From assembly GCF_035207705.1 (NCBI RefSeq), contig NZ_CP128187.1:186001-250000 (forward strand): a stretch of 64,000 nucleotides of DNA, read 5' to 3'. Below, piece after piece: positions 9,401 through 20,000 of the stretch. Below the pieces are notes generated by a model, which did no database searches, had not been told where the DNA came from, and saw nothing but the letters and a program-made list of their open reading frames with translations. Each line of letters opens with the position of its first letter. Position 1 is the stretch's first letter. The position numbers and the translations under genes were made by a program. The stretch comes from Maribacter sp. BPC-D8 (GTDB taxonomy: Bacteria; Bacteroidota; Bacteroidia; Flavobacteriales; Flavobacteriaceae).

Positions 9401-12056
9401 TATCAATATGCAAAGATTGACCAACGTGAGAAATACACAGTATTTGCCCCTAAGTTATACCGTAAGTTCACCTACACCTACAATTTCTACAAATACGCAA
9501 AATGCAGCATGGGTGGTTGATATTAATAATACGACATCGGGCGGGGCTTCTCTACAAAACACGTGGATTGCCATAGAGATTACAAATAATAACATTGTAC
9601 CAACCCTTTGGGATAATACAACAGAGATCCCTCTTATCGGCTATGGTACTGGAAAATATTGGGCGCAAGTGGGAGACATTTCTAGTGCTGGTAAACAATT
9701 AGAAATTCGGTCAGACGATTTCACTGTTTGCGGTACAGATAGTTTTGATATTCGAGTAGGTCAAAATTGTAGTCAGTATCCTATTGACCCCGATACGGGA
9801 TACCCTTTAGGGAGTTCTGGTAGTAATTATATCTGTAAAGAAGAAGTGATTCAACTTTCGTTAAGTACTCAAAATCCTTCTATAAATGTAACTACCGCTC
9901 TTGGCGTACCTCCGGCAACTTATGATTTTTGCGATGTTGTACCTTATTCAATAGACGTGAATAATGCTGCCAACGGTTTTGCTTATGCCTTGGCTGCCGA
10001 TATAAAATTACCTGTAGGCATGGTACTCGATAATACTTCAGGGGTTTTGACTTATAACGCAGTAGATTATGCAATAGGTTCAGGTCTAATAATATTTAAT
10101 GCGGGTACAAATACATATTCAATAGATATTTCTGCAATTGTTGGTAGTCCTATTAGTGGTGCTAATGGTCTACCAGGTGTATCTGTTCCAGAGCCTAATG
10201 AATTTAATGTGAATTTTGAATTAGCGTTTACTTGCGATTATGTATCTGGCAGTAAGATAATCACGCAAATAAATGCAGAGTCTGGTTGTCAACAACCCAT
10301 TGATCCTAATGATGGACAAAGTGAAATTAAGACCAACCCAGTAAATGTCACTCAGGTACCTTCTAATATTGATTATGACATTTCGGTCATTTCAAACGAT
10401 AATGCTGTTCAAGCTTGTAATGATACTGAAGGTATTTCAGTAGAAATAACCAACCAGGGTATTGAAAGTGATGGGGATATAGAATTTATTGTTGCTACAA
10501 TTGACGATGCATTTAATTACGTATCAGGTTCGTATGTAGCTGGCACTAACGGTCCTTCCGCAGAGCCCACGGTATCAACCGATGCAGTAGCGGGAACTCG
10601 TGTATTAAAATGGCAAATCCCTGATGGAGTTGGGGTCACATCTCTTATTGCCTTCGATTTTGAAATTGAAGTTGTTTCACCTGAAGATGTTAGTTGTCAA
10701 AATTATGATTTAAATGTAGCTACGCGAATAGAACAAAGTATTGATTGTTCAGGTTCAGGTGGACCAAGTTGTCCGGTAGTTCAAAGTGTTACAGCGCAGA
10801 CCGATGAAACTATTTCCGTAGAAAAATCTAATTTGGTTATAAGTTCAACATCTACAGTTGCTACAGTCAGTGGTAATGATCAGAATATCACTGCTAATTT
10901 TTCCATTGAAAATACTTCCGGTACAACAATGCCTACTGGTACTATTGTTTCAGCATATTATGACGCTGATGCTAACGGGGTTTTCTCCGCTGGAGATATT
11001 TTAATAGGTACTGAAACTATGACAGTTCAGGTTCCAGCGACTAGTACTGTTAATGGTGCTATTGACTTTACTACGTCACCAAATAGGGTTTGTAATATTT
11101 TAATTGTAATTGAATCATTAGATAACTCATGTGCTTGTACTACATCAGAAACAGAAATGATTCCTCCTACAGTTCTTTCAGGTTTAGCGGGATCGAACGT
11201 AACAGTTTGCGAAGTATCAGATGCTATTCAAATAGGTGAAACATCAAATCCAAATTATAGTTATACATGGTCAGGTGCAACGGCCGTTGAGACAGCTTAT
11301 TTAGACAATATAGGCGCAGCACAACCAATTTTTACATATTCAGGAGCAGATCTTACAATTACAACTAATTTAATATATACGGTTACCGCAACATTGCCTA
11401 ATGGTTGTACTATGTCAGATGATGTACAAGTAAAAGTATATCCTTCACCAAATCCTACCGTTAATATTACAGCGTCTAGTTGTAATTTAACTAATGGTGA
11501 AATTAACTTTGCTTTTCCTGATAATTCAAATAGATCTTCGATAGAGTTTAGTTTGGATAATCAGGTTTCTTATCAATCATCAGTTCCAGATAATAGCGGC
11601 TCTGTTACATATTCTAATTTAGCCTCTGGTACATATCATTTATGGGCGAGGTGGGGTAATAACCAATGTCCGGTAGATTTAGGGGAGCATATTATTTCTG
11701 ATATCCCAGAATCTACCATTGATATACAACCAGTAACACAGTTTGTTTTTGTAAATAACAATGCTGTTTTTAGCGTGAATACGACTAATGCAGACACTTT
11801 TCAATGGCAAGTAAGCATAGATGGCGGGGTTACATTTAATGATATTTCTAATGGACCTAATTATACAGGTACTCAAACAGAAACCTTAAATGTTATTGGG
11901 GTAGACTTAACTCAAAATAATTATCAATATAGAATCTTAGCTTCAAATGCTGCTACCTCTTGTGATGCTCAAATCTCAAATGCAGCTTTGCTAACGGTTC
12001 AAGTTAAATCTGTGATTACCAACAAAAGAATAACGTATCGTGTAAAATTGAATTGA
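6489..12056 (+). CDS. Giant secreted surface protein with C-terminal VITNKRITYR tag
   Basis: About 1855 aa. An upstream in-frame TTG (6453) exists, but the ATG at 6489 gives a good signal peptide (MLYNPVKFFYVLVSVLFF...LRAQ), so I chose it. Most of the protein is beta-rich, Asn/Ser/Thr-rich and resembles DUF11/choice-of-anchor type extracellular domains. Near the C-terminus are a PKD-like stretch (PNYSYTWSG), a SprB-repeat-like stretch (ASSCNLTNGEINF) and an Ig-like domain (TNADTFQWQVSIDGG). It has no recognisable type A or type B T9SS domain; it ends VITNKRITYRVKLN, shared with the next two proteins. No catalytic motif was seen. Function inferred: large surface or matrix protein, exported by Sec and possibly T9SS. 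Confidence 0.82.
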   Translation: MLYNPVKFFYVLVSVLFFCTLNLRAQNIVVNPSTDLPTEVIACGDASTFSFRLYGTTSGNEQVSVQLPSQSEFLGLTSPLAGVIVDSSNPNKPVFTVSTPLIGSISFIDISYTVQTGCSAMVDPEIEHTLVSNSSISTTVDYPSVLYSSLEVDNAIIPLSGSLRINETQEFTFTIGNSPVNSNAYSNNVLAYIEHSDNISITYDGTGNFSQGISVGDMVTDTLELNAGEISAIGDNDSRFEENENISITVKAKLLNCPSGAGETITYQSAYGGCITGADSCETGNTSTSGIALASGAPDLYTRVVKRAWPGLSTTDTAEFLLRNDGTGAGDIYNLTLDLGFSNGGATYIPTDYNIYTWSNFNVDGKSFPNQGAEGSFADFQLTTDPDGAGVGLEDLDGDGFFDDLPVGNSLILEAELAYNYLLDSNNDTACDRMNAGYSMVRWAYEYTDQCGNATSLNVPNNGLNTWRPWSFYNTQSIATNINSSSGSANFGPGDTFDFYISTSSSQTPTTTSIPGMHWEVHYTLPPGIIPNGNGLWGSEPFNLLSFDSGTGLAIYSSNSAPTYGYLISRNPQVPLMVDPTCSGSFAGGISYEYHLKGDSTYEPIHICEDGPTFTVTCPSGGPSVCVSNFSLDRTTLGYTDMSETTPISINTPGLRLDHVLEGDMVRWHVEIDVNETNLSSAKALLEYDTNNWFGTQSDGGIKAIQVEYLPNGGGSSTISNNLGQYSYIQNNGGKSNHSVDILGGDFSAIIPGLGDKYIIDVDLKVSENSSISYTRYMPMTGILVSSPVTSTANSTEHTCNFLTEEFGILAYKDVPTTQVVQQSLTIDGCNEFGMGIRFHHATYSILGDLFPNEFRNFAIPKVVDILVPVGVDYVPGTSSYRGYGEFIHDITDPVITYNAEPGFHRYRWTNDGSWSKEKASASYAIKDVNFNVVANCTIEDWSFSGERLGIIVLPSTEFEIFRNVSIPGRSINMQRLTNVRNTQYLPLSYTVSSPTPTISTNTQNAAWVVDINNTTSGGASLQNTWIAIEITNNNIVPTLWDNTTEIPLIGYGTGKYWAQVGDISSAGKQLEIRSDDFTVCGTDSFDIRVGQNCSQYPIDPDTGYPLGSSGSNYICKEEVIQLSLSTQNPSINVTTALGVPPATYDFCDVVPYSIDVNNAANGFAYALAADIKLPVGMVLDNTSGVLTYNAVDYAIGSGLIIFNAGTNTYSIDISAIVGSPISGANGLPGVSVPEPNEFNVNFELAFTCDYVSGSKIITQINAESGCQQPIDPNDGQSEIKTNPVNVTQVPSNIDYDISVISNDNAVQACNDTEGISVEITNQGIESDGDIEFIVATIDDAFNYVSGSYVAGTNGPSAEPTVSTDAVAGTRVLKWQIPDGVGVTSLIAFDFEIEVVSPEDVSCQNYDLNVATRIEQSIDCSGSGGPSCPVVQSVTAQTDETISVEKSNLVISSTSTVATVSGNDQNITANFSIENTSGTTMPTGTIVSAYYDADANGVFSAGDILIGTETMTVQVPATSTVNGAIDFTTSPNRVCNILIVIESLDNSCACTTSETEMIPPTVLSGLAGSNVTVCEVSDAIQIGETSNPNYSYTWSGATAVETAYLDNIGAAQPIFTYSGADLTITTNLIYTVTATLPNGCTMSDDVQVKVYPSPNPTVNITASSCNLTNGEINFAFPDNSNRSSIEFSLDNQVSYQSSVPDNSGSVTYSNLASGTYHLWARWGNNQCPVDLGEHIISDIPESTIDIQPVTQFVFVNNNAVFSVNTTNADTFQWQVSIDGGVTFNDISNGPNYTGTQTETLNVIGVDLTQNNYQYRILASNAATSCDAQISNAALLTVQVKSVITNKRITYRVKLN

Positions 12057-12389
12057 TCTTTAGTTCTAGTTTAATAATTTTTTGACACTATTTACAAGTG
12101 TAGTATCACCTTTTTAGATTACCTAAAACTCAAGTGCGTTTAAAGTGATTACTATTTAATCAAGTCGCTGTTAGTATCATATTTTTAGGTGTCTAATAGA
12201 TTAAATGCAAGCATAAAAAGCAATTTAAACAGTAATTTTAAAAGGCTTAACAGCAGTATTTTAGGCGTACACTTGCTAATAGCCTTACTTCACAACAAAT
12301 TTTAGGGATGACCTCAACTCCTAGTTATTTTTACAGATGATATGCATTATAGATTGTTTTTGCATTTCAATGCCCCCATTAATTTGATT
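12057..12389. other. Long AT-rich intergenic leader
   Basis: About 333 bases without a credible gene between two giant genes. It is AT-rich with no strong terminator hairpin. The only item of note is CTTCACAACA at 12288, 102 bases before the chosen start downstream, which resembles a decamer upstream of two neighbouring giant genes. Confidence 0.5.
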
Positions 12390-15300
12390 ATGAGATTAAG
12401 ACATTTTTGTTATTTATTAGTTCTATTGTGTGCCACAAGTTTCTATGCCCAAGAAACTTACTTGGATACATTTACCAGTACTTTTTACGGTAGTAATGAA
12501 GGGACACAAAATTTTAGTTCTGATTGGATTGAAATTGGAGATGACGGTAATGCCTGGGGTGGTCGTATACAAATTACTGGTGGTCAGTTACGTTTTAGAG
12601 ATATAGATAATAGATACATTTATAGATTTGTTCCTTTGGCAGGGGCTTCATCTGCAACCTTAACTTTAGATTATGATGCCAATTCTGCAGGGGGTGAGGC
12701 AATCGATGTATATATTTATAATGCCGACAGCAACCAATGGGGTTTTGTTCAAAGAATTAATAGTGGAACAGGTTCATTAACCTATAATTTAACCGCTGCG
12801 CAAATAGCATCAAATCCTGCAATTATATTTTATCGTGGTGATACTAGTTGGCAAACAAATGATGCCATTTATATAGATAATGTACAGTTTAGTGCCACTT
12901 TTGGGTCAGAAGTACTAGTAGATGATGTTACCGTTAATGAAAATGCTGGAACTGCAACATTTACCGTAAGGCACGGTGGTAGTGCGGCAAGCGGACCTTA
13001 TAGTGTAAATTATACAACTTCGAATATATCTGCGATTGCGGGTCAAGATTATACGGCATCAAGTGGAACTTTAAATTTTGACGGTACCATTTTTGATACC
13101 GAAACCATAACTATTTTTATTACAGATGATACTATATTTGAAGGCGATGAAACATTTCAATTTTCATTTACGTCAACTTCAGATTCTAATATAGATATTA
13201 CAGATACGGCGATTGGTACAATTTTAGCCAATGATGCTTTAATTATAACAGATGGAGGCTCTGCAACAACTTGTGATGACATATTTTTAGATTCTGGAGG
13301 TATAAGTAATTATTCTGATAATGAAGATAAAGTGTATACTATCTGTCCAGATACGGCTAATAATTACACGCAGGTAAGTTTTGATCAGTTCGACGTTATA
13401 CCCGGAGATATTCTTTATGTGTATGATGGTAATAATACCGGTGCTACTTTATTAGGGCAATATGATAATGACAATATACCTACCCAAATTTTTGCGACGA
13501 ATGCTAATGGTTGTCTAACTTTTAGATTTACATCCAATAATAATACTACAGGTAATGGTTGGCAAGCAACTGTTAGTTGTTCACCACCAGGACCAAAAAT
13601 TGTTGTAGAAGATGTTTATGTAGATGAAGATTCTGGTAGTGCAATTTTTACTGTAACCCACGTACGTGATCGTCATGGATACAGCTGGTTTTTTGGTTTT
13701 ATTGAAACACCGTTTACCGTAAATTATATGGTAAGCGATGGTACAGCTAGTAATGGTAGTGATTATATATCAGTAAACGGTACACTTACTTTTACAGGTG
13801 AGGTGGGCAATGTTCAAACTTTTTCAGTACCTATTGTAGATGATGGTGTACCTGAATTAGTGGAGTATTTTACCGTTGGTTTTTCAGACGCTACAGCCCA
13901 ATATGCTTCTGTAGATTATAGCGACACTGCAGATGGTTATATTAACTCGCAAATTTTAGCAAATGACCCATTAACTTTATTTCAAGAATTTGATGGTTAT
14001 TATGACTATTCTACAACAGGTGGATCATTAAGAACAAATGATAACAACACAGATGCATGTTCAATAACAACATCGTCATCAAATACGTTGATTGCACCTA
14101 TACCAAATACAGGTACTATTAAAAAAGCATATTTATACTGGGCGCATTCAAGTACAGTAGTTGATGGTGCAGTTACTTTTGAAGGGCAAACGGTAAATGC
14201 TAATTATCAATACCAAACAACACTTACCAATAGAAATTTCTATGGTTATGTAAGTGATGTTACAGATATAGTGGCAGGTGTAGCAGATCCATCCACCAAT
14301 GTTTTTGATTTTTCAGGGTTGTCTATAGATAACTCAAATACGTATTGCTCATCGGCAACTGTATTAGGAGGTTGGACATTGTTCGTTTTCTACGAAGATC
14401 CTAACCTTCCTGCTGTAAACATTAACCTGTATCAAGGTTTTGATGGTTTAAGTAATGACGGAAATTCATTTACATTGGATGGTTTTTATGCCATTGCCGG
14501 TGCTGGTGCAAAAGCATCATTTTTATCATGGGAAGGAGATTCAACCTTAGATGGTAACAGTTCTGGAACAACCAACCCTAATGGAGAAAGATTATCTATT
14601 ACAAATCAGGCAAATCAACCACCTTTTGTATTATCGGGAGATGGTGGTCAAACAGGAAATAATGCCTATAATTCTACTATGTATGATAATACTACAACAC
14701 CAGATTATAATGTAAATACAACATATGGTGTAGATTTAGATACATATGATATTTCTACCTATATATCCCCTGGAGATTCCCAGGTAACAGCAAATGTAGA
14801 TGTAGGGCAAGATTTCTTAATTTCTGCAGCGGTAGTATTAAAAGTGCCATCGAACTTAATTGCAGGTACTGTTTTTGAAGATGTCAACTACGGTGGTGGG
14901 CAAGGTAGAAATATGACAAATGCCAATGGCGTTGGTATATCTAGTGCTATTGTTGAATTATACGAAAGCGATGGTACTTTCGTAAGAAGAACGAACTCAA
15001 AAGTAAGTGGGGATTATAGTTTTGGTGGTATGGCAGATGGCAATTACTATGTAAAATTGGTAAACTCTACTGTTAGATCAACTAGGGCCAACGGTATAAA
15101 CTGTACTACCTGCGTTCCTGTACAAACTTTTAGAACGTATGGCGATGTTACAAATACTATTGAGGTTTTAACTGAAATAGGAGGTACTGATCCATCAGCA
15201 ATTTCAGATTCTGCTCTTGGAGTCTTTGACGATTCACAAAGTTTATCATTGGTAAGTATAGCTAGTAGTGGTGTAGCCAATATAGATTTCGGATTCAATT

Positions 15301-16844
15301 TTAATACTATTGTAAATACAAACGAATTTGGTCAAGGCTCTCTTGAGCAATTTATTTTGAACAGTAATACATTAGGAGAAACAGGTCTTGATATAGAGGC
15401 TAATTCAATATTTGACCCAGCAGTGGAAGAAGATGTCTCTATTTTCATGATACCACCAACAAGTGATAGTTTTGGTAGAACAGCAGATGTAAATTATAAT
15501 GCTGGTGGATATTTCGATTTTATTGTAAGTAATTCTACGACTTTATCTACAGTAATTGGTACAAATACTATTATTGATGGAAGAACACAAACAGCATTCT
15601 CTGGAGATACAAACACTGGTACTGTTGGGGCTGGAGGCACAGGTGTAGGTGTTTCAAATACTGCATTGACAAATTATGACAGACCAGAAATACAAGTAAA
15701 TAGAACAAATGGCGACGTTTTTAAATTAAATGGAGATAATGTTACCGTTAGAAATATTTCGGTTTATTCTAATAGTAATGCAGGTATTCAGGTCTTAGGA
15801 GGAACAGCAAGCGTAACCAACAATTTAATAGGTGTAAATGCTCTAGGTACCACTTCTGGTAATATTGATTACGGTGTAGAACAAACTGGTGGTGAAGCTA
15901 CAATAGCATCTAATTATATAGCATCTAACACTGTTGCGGGTATTTATATTGATGGAGGCACAAGAAGTAACATTGAACTTAATCATCTTGAAAATAATGG
16001 AGATACCGCTTGCTCTGATAATATTTTAATTGAAGATGGCAGTACCATTATTGTACAAAATAATTTAATTGAAAACTCAGCTTCTTCAGGTATTGAAATT
16101 AATAATGTAAATGATGTAGTAGTCACAAATAATAGTATATCTACTTCTGGACAAAATGGAGGTAATTGCACCATAAGTTATGATGGAATGGCAATAAAAT
16201 TAAATGGTAACGGTGCACTAATTAATCAAAATAGAATATTTTCAAATGGTAGTGAAGGTATTGCGGTACTTTCAGGAACTTCAAATACTATAAGTCAAAA
16301 TTCTATTTACGCAAATGGTACAGTAACGCCAAGTTTAGGTATAGATTTAGATATGGACGGTGTAACATTAAATGATACTTCAGATTCAGATTCAGGTCCT
16401 AATAATTTAGAAAATTTCCCTGTTATTAACTCTGCTTTTATTTCTGGAACCAATCTAGTCGTAACCGGGTGGACTTCATCAGGGTCAACCGTTGAGGTAT
16501 TTTTTACTGATATAAACGAAGGCACAGCTGTTTTAGGTGATAATCAATTTGGATTAACTCAAGATTATGGTGAAGGTCAAATTTTTATAGGTAAAGCGAT
16601 AGAAGGTAGTTCAGATGATCAAGATGCAACATCATCATTATATCTTGACGATGATGGAAATACTGATAATACAAATAAATATAAGTTCGTATTCCCTTTA
16701 CCATCAGGTACTGCTGTAGGAGATTTAATAACCACTACAGGAACAAGGTCAAATTCAACTTCAGAGTTCTCACCAGAAGTTGTAATTAAGACTTATACGG
16801 TAATTACCAATAGAAATATTACGTATCGTATAAAAAGTAATTAA
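12390..16844 (+). CDS. Giant secreted protein: Calx-beta, CUB-like, SdrD_B-like and beta-helix domains
   Basis: About 1484 aa from the ATG at 12390, which opens a clean signal peptide (MRLRHFCYLLVLLCATSFYAQ); an ATG at 12342 would add 16 residues. Domains in order: jelly-roll-like N-terminal region, Calx-beta (~180-280, DETFQFSF), CUB-like domain (~285-395), second Calx-beta (~400-515), a DUF3344-like stretch (AYLYWAHSS, GWTLFVFYED), SdrD_B/prealbumin-like domain (~830-940, VFEDVNYGG), then a right-handed parallel beta-helix (~1090-1330) with repeating N-N-x-I/L turns. The C-terminus is VITNRNITYRIKSN, directly after non-Ig sequence. Calx-beta domains usually bind calcium. Inferred role: surface adhesin or matrix component. 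No canonical T9SS domain was seen. Confidence 0.83.
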   Translation: MRLRHFCYLLVLLCATSFYAQETYLDTFTSTFYGSNEGTQNFSSDWIEIGDDGNAWGGRIQITGGQLRFRDIDNRYIYRFVPLAGASSATLTLDYDANSAGGEAIDVYIYNADSNQWGFVQRINSGTGSLTYNLTAAQIASNPAIIFYRGDTSWQTNDAIYIDNVQFSATFGSEVLVDDVTVNENAGTATFTVRHGGSAASGPYSVNYTTSNISAIAGQDYTASSGTLNFDGTIFDTETITIFITDDTIFEGDETFQFSFTSTSDSNIDITDTAIGTILANDALIITDGGSATTCDDIFLDSGGISNYSDNEDKVYTICPDTANNYTQVSFDQFDVIPGDILYVYDGNNTGATLLGQYDNDNIPTQIFATNANGCLTFRFTSNNNTTGNGWQATVSCSPPGPKIVVEDVYVDEDSGSAIFTVTHVRDRHGYSWFFGFIETPFTVNYMVSDGTASNGSDYISVNGTLTFTGEVGNVQTFSVPIVDDGVPELVEYFTVGFSDATAQYASVDYSDTADGYINSQILANDPLTLFQEFDGYYDYSTTGGSLRTNDNNTDACSITTSSSNTLIAPIPNTGTIKKAYLYWAHSSTVVDGAVTFEGQTVNANYQYQTTLTNRNFYGYVSDVTDIVAGVADPSTNVFDFSGLSIDNSNTYCSSATVLGGWTLFVFYEDPNLPAVNINLYQGFDGLSNDGNSFTLDGFYAIAGAGAKASFLSWEGDSTLDGNSSGTTNPNGERLSITNQANQPPFVLSGDGGQTGNNAYNSTMYDNTTTPDYNVNTTYGVDLDTYDISTYISPGDSQVTANVDVGQDFLISAAVVLKVPSNLIAGTVFEDVNYGGGQGRNMTNANGVGISSAIVELYESDGTFVRRTNSKVSGDYSFGGMADGNYYVKLVNSTVRSTRANGINCTTCVPVQTFRTYGDVTNTIEVLTEIGGTDPSAISDSALGVFDDSQSLSLVSIASSGVANIDFGFNFNTIVNTNEFGQGSLEQFILNSNTLGETGLDIEANSIFDPAVEEDVSIFMIPPTSDSFGRTADVNYNAGGYFDFIVSNSTTLSTVIGTNTIIDGRTQTAFSGDTNTGTVGAGGTGVGVSNTALTNYDRPEIQVNRTNGDVFKLNGDNVTVRNISVYSNSNAGIQVLGGTASVTNNLIGVNALGTTSGNIDYGVEQTGGEATIASNYIASNTVAGIYIDGGTRSNIELNHLENNGDTACSDNILIEDGSTIIVQNNLIENSASSGIEINNVNDVVVTNNSISTSGQNGGNCTISYDGMAIKLNGNGALINQNRIFSNGSEGIAVLSGTSNTISQNSIYANGTVTPSLGIDLDMDGVTLNDTSDSDSGPNNLENFPVINSAFISGTNLVVTGWTSSGSTVEVFFTDINEGTAVLGDNQFGLTQDYGEGQIFIGKAIEGSSDDQDATSSLYLDDDGNTDNTNKYKFVFPLPSGTAVGDLITTTGTRSNSTSEFSPEVVIKTYTVITNRNITYRIKSN

Positions 16845-17051
16845 AATTAATACAGATAATTCCTACAAAAAAAGCTTGTTAGCTCTGTGTTTTATTGAGG
16901 TTTAAAGATTAAACCACATTTTTTGACTAGTTAACCTTACCCTTGTCTTCATTGGCAACATTAATTTCCTAGCCTTCTAAAAACAGCGGATTTTTATAAT
17001 AAGAAATCATGCTAAATAATTCCCCCTTATTGGCATTATAAAAATATTTCC

Positions 17052-20000
17052 ATGGGGGTCTCTCTTATTAAGAGGATAAATTTGAGTTATATAGGCTTTA
17101 TTATAATAGTCTTATTATCAAGTTTAAAAATACAAGCACAAACAACTTTCACTGAAAGTGCAGCTTCGTTTGGTTTAGATTTAGGTCAACCAAAAGATGG
17201 TGGTCATGCTTGGTCAGATTTTGACAATGATGGAGATTTAGATGTTCTCGTTCTAGAGAATAATAATAATAGCGGAGTAAAAAGTTTTTTAATGCGTAAC
17301 AATGGTAACAACACGTTTACCAATGTGCAACCTACCTTAGTACCTGGTCTGTTAGGTGACTGGGCAGAAAGACAAGCTGCATGGGGAGACATTAATAATG
17401 ATGGCAGACCAGATTTTTTAATAAACTCTTCAGGTAATAACAATGCTAGAAAAGCAATACAAATTTTTATTCAGAACGCTAATGGCACCTTTGGTGATGG
17501 TATAGGTGGTTCAGCTCCAATAACCATAGGTAGATCAGGTGCGACCATAGTTGTGCCAGGGGTTAATTCTGAAGGAGTCGGTTTCTTTGATTTTGAAGGA
17601 GATGGTGATTTAGATATTTTCTTTGATAATCATGATATGGGTATAGAATTATTACGAAATAATTTTATAGACCACACTAGCCATACAGTAGTTAACCCAG
17701 CCCCTAATGTTTTATTTACCCATATCACAACAGGTAATGGAAGTGGGGTCACTGAGTTTGGGTTAAATCAATTTGCTACAGATGGTGATTATGGTACAGC
17801 GGCAGATGTTAACGATGATGGTTGGGTAGATATTTTTATGCGTAAGCGAGATGAAAATGACTTTTTCTTAAATCAAGGTGGTAATTTTTCTAATGGTGCA
17901 GATTTAGGGCAAGCAGCAAATAATAACAAAGGTGGTAACGGACTTTGGGATTTAGATAATGATGGAGATTTAGATGCTGTATGGACAGAAAACGGACAAA
18001 CCCAGATTCATAGAAATGATGGAGGCGGAGTATTTACGGCATTAGGTGCAGTGTCTTTTCCTGGTTTACCACAACCGGGTAATTTAAATAATGGTAGTTC
18101 AGGTGCCAGAATTGATGCATTGGCTGGGGGCGATATCGATAATGATGGCGATATCGATATTATTCTGGTAGGTAATAGTAGAAGTTATTTATACATCAAT
18201 CAACTGAATAGTCCTACACCCGCACCTGGGGTAATAGGTAGTGGTTCGGCAATGAGTTTTTCTTTAGATTCTCAGCAATTTAACTCAGGTAGAGATGGTG
18301 AGGGTACCACCATGGTAGATGTTGATGATGATGGCGATTTAGATATTTATATCAATATAAATAATAATAGCAATCAACTATATATTAATAATTTACCTGC
18401 GGCAAATAGAAATAACCACCTACTTATAGATGTTACTGAAGATAGGGGTGCCAATGGCTCTACAGGAGGTTTCTTAGGTAGAGTAGCTATTGGAACAAAC
18501 GTTTTAATTAGAGATTGTTCTGGTAATATAGTCAGCGGTTTGCGACAGGTAAATGGAGTATATGGTCATGGTACGCAACAACCAGAAGAAGTACATTTTG
18601 GTTTGCCTTTAGGTGAAAATGAAACCTATATTATAGAAGTTCATTATCCCAATTTTTATGATTCTTCCAGTGGAACCGGTATTTCCAGATTGGTAGCCAC
18701 CGCCATTGCACAACCAAGTACAATTGCAGGTACAAACCATTATACACTTACTACTACTGATGCGGAAGCTATAGAAAACCCTAATGCCCCTATTGCAGAA
18801 GATGACGAAGTGCGAGTAGCCTATGGAAATTCTGTTTCTGTTCAAATTCACCTATTTATAAACGATTCTGAACCAGATGGCGAAAATTTTTCAATTGAAA
18901 ACATAACGCAGCCACCTGTCGGTACTGTTGTTGTCGATGATGCCGAAAATGGTATTGTAACCTACACGTATACTGGAGTTACACCGTTTCCTGGTACAAC
19001 TAGTTTTGACTACACTATAACAGATTCGGCAGACTCCCTTTGTCCTTCTTTGGGTAAAAGTGATTCGGCTACGGTACGTATTATTGAGCGATGTACAGAT
19101 CCATCAGGGATAGATACTGATGGGGATGGAATAAATGATGTATGTGATCTTGATAATGATAATGATGGTATTCTTGATTTTGATGAAGGTTGTGGTAATT
19201 TAATCATCAATCCTTCTTTTGAGATGCAAGATTTTACGGATCCGGCAGCTTTTCCAGATGGATTTACAGATGGGTCAGGAACGTTTATAGGCGCTACATA
19301 TAATTCAAATCAATTAACAGGCTGGGACTACACGACCAATTTAGATGGTTGGGTAGGTTTAGGTAGTCCTTCTTGGACTCCAGATATTTATGCACCAGCA
19401 TATCATGGAAATCAATATGTAGATGTTACTGGTAATAATAATGTTACAGGAGGTATAAATAATACGATTTCTCAAGAAGTAAATACAGTAATTGGTACAA
19501 CCTATACCGTCTCCTTTCATTGGGGCGAAGATATTGGGCATGAAGAGGGGGCACCAGTAACATTAGATATAGACATTATAGATTCGGGTAATAGTCACCT
19601 TATTAACGAAACCCTAAATTATACAGCAGAGGGCTTGGTTGCAGGTATAAGAGGACCCAAGCAATGGTTTTATTACGAACGTAATTTTGTTGCGACCACT
19701 ACAACCACAACAATACAATTTTATGCCATTCCAGATGGTACATCTAATGGTGCAGCTATAGATTTGATTAGTATAGCGCCAATAACACAATGTTTAGATA
19801 CTGATGGTGATGGCACCCCAGATGCGTTAGATTTAGATAGCGATGGTGATGGATGTTTTGATGCCTTGGAAGGAAATGATAGCTTAGATTTTGCAGATTT
19901 AAACGGAGATGGCAGTATTTCTGGAGCTGTTGATGCCAATGGTGTACCTACCGCTGTAAGTGGAGGGCAAGGAAAAGGTAGTGCAAGAGATTATACCTTT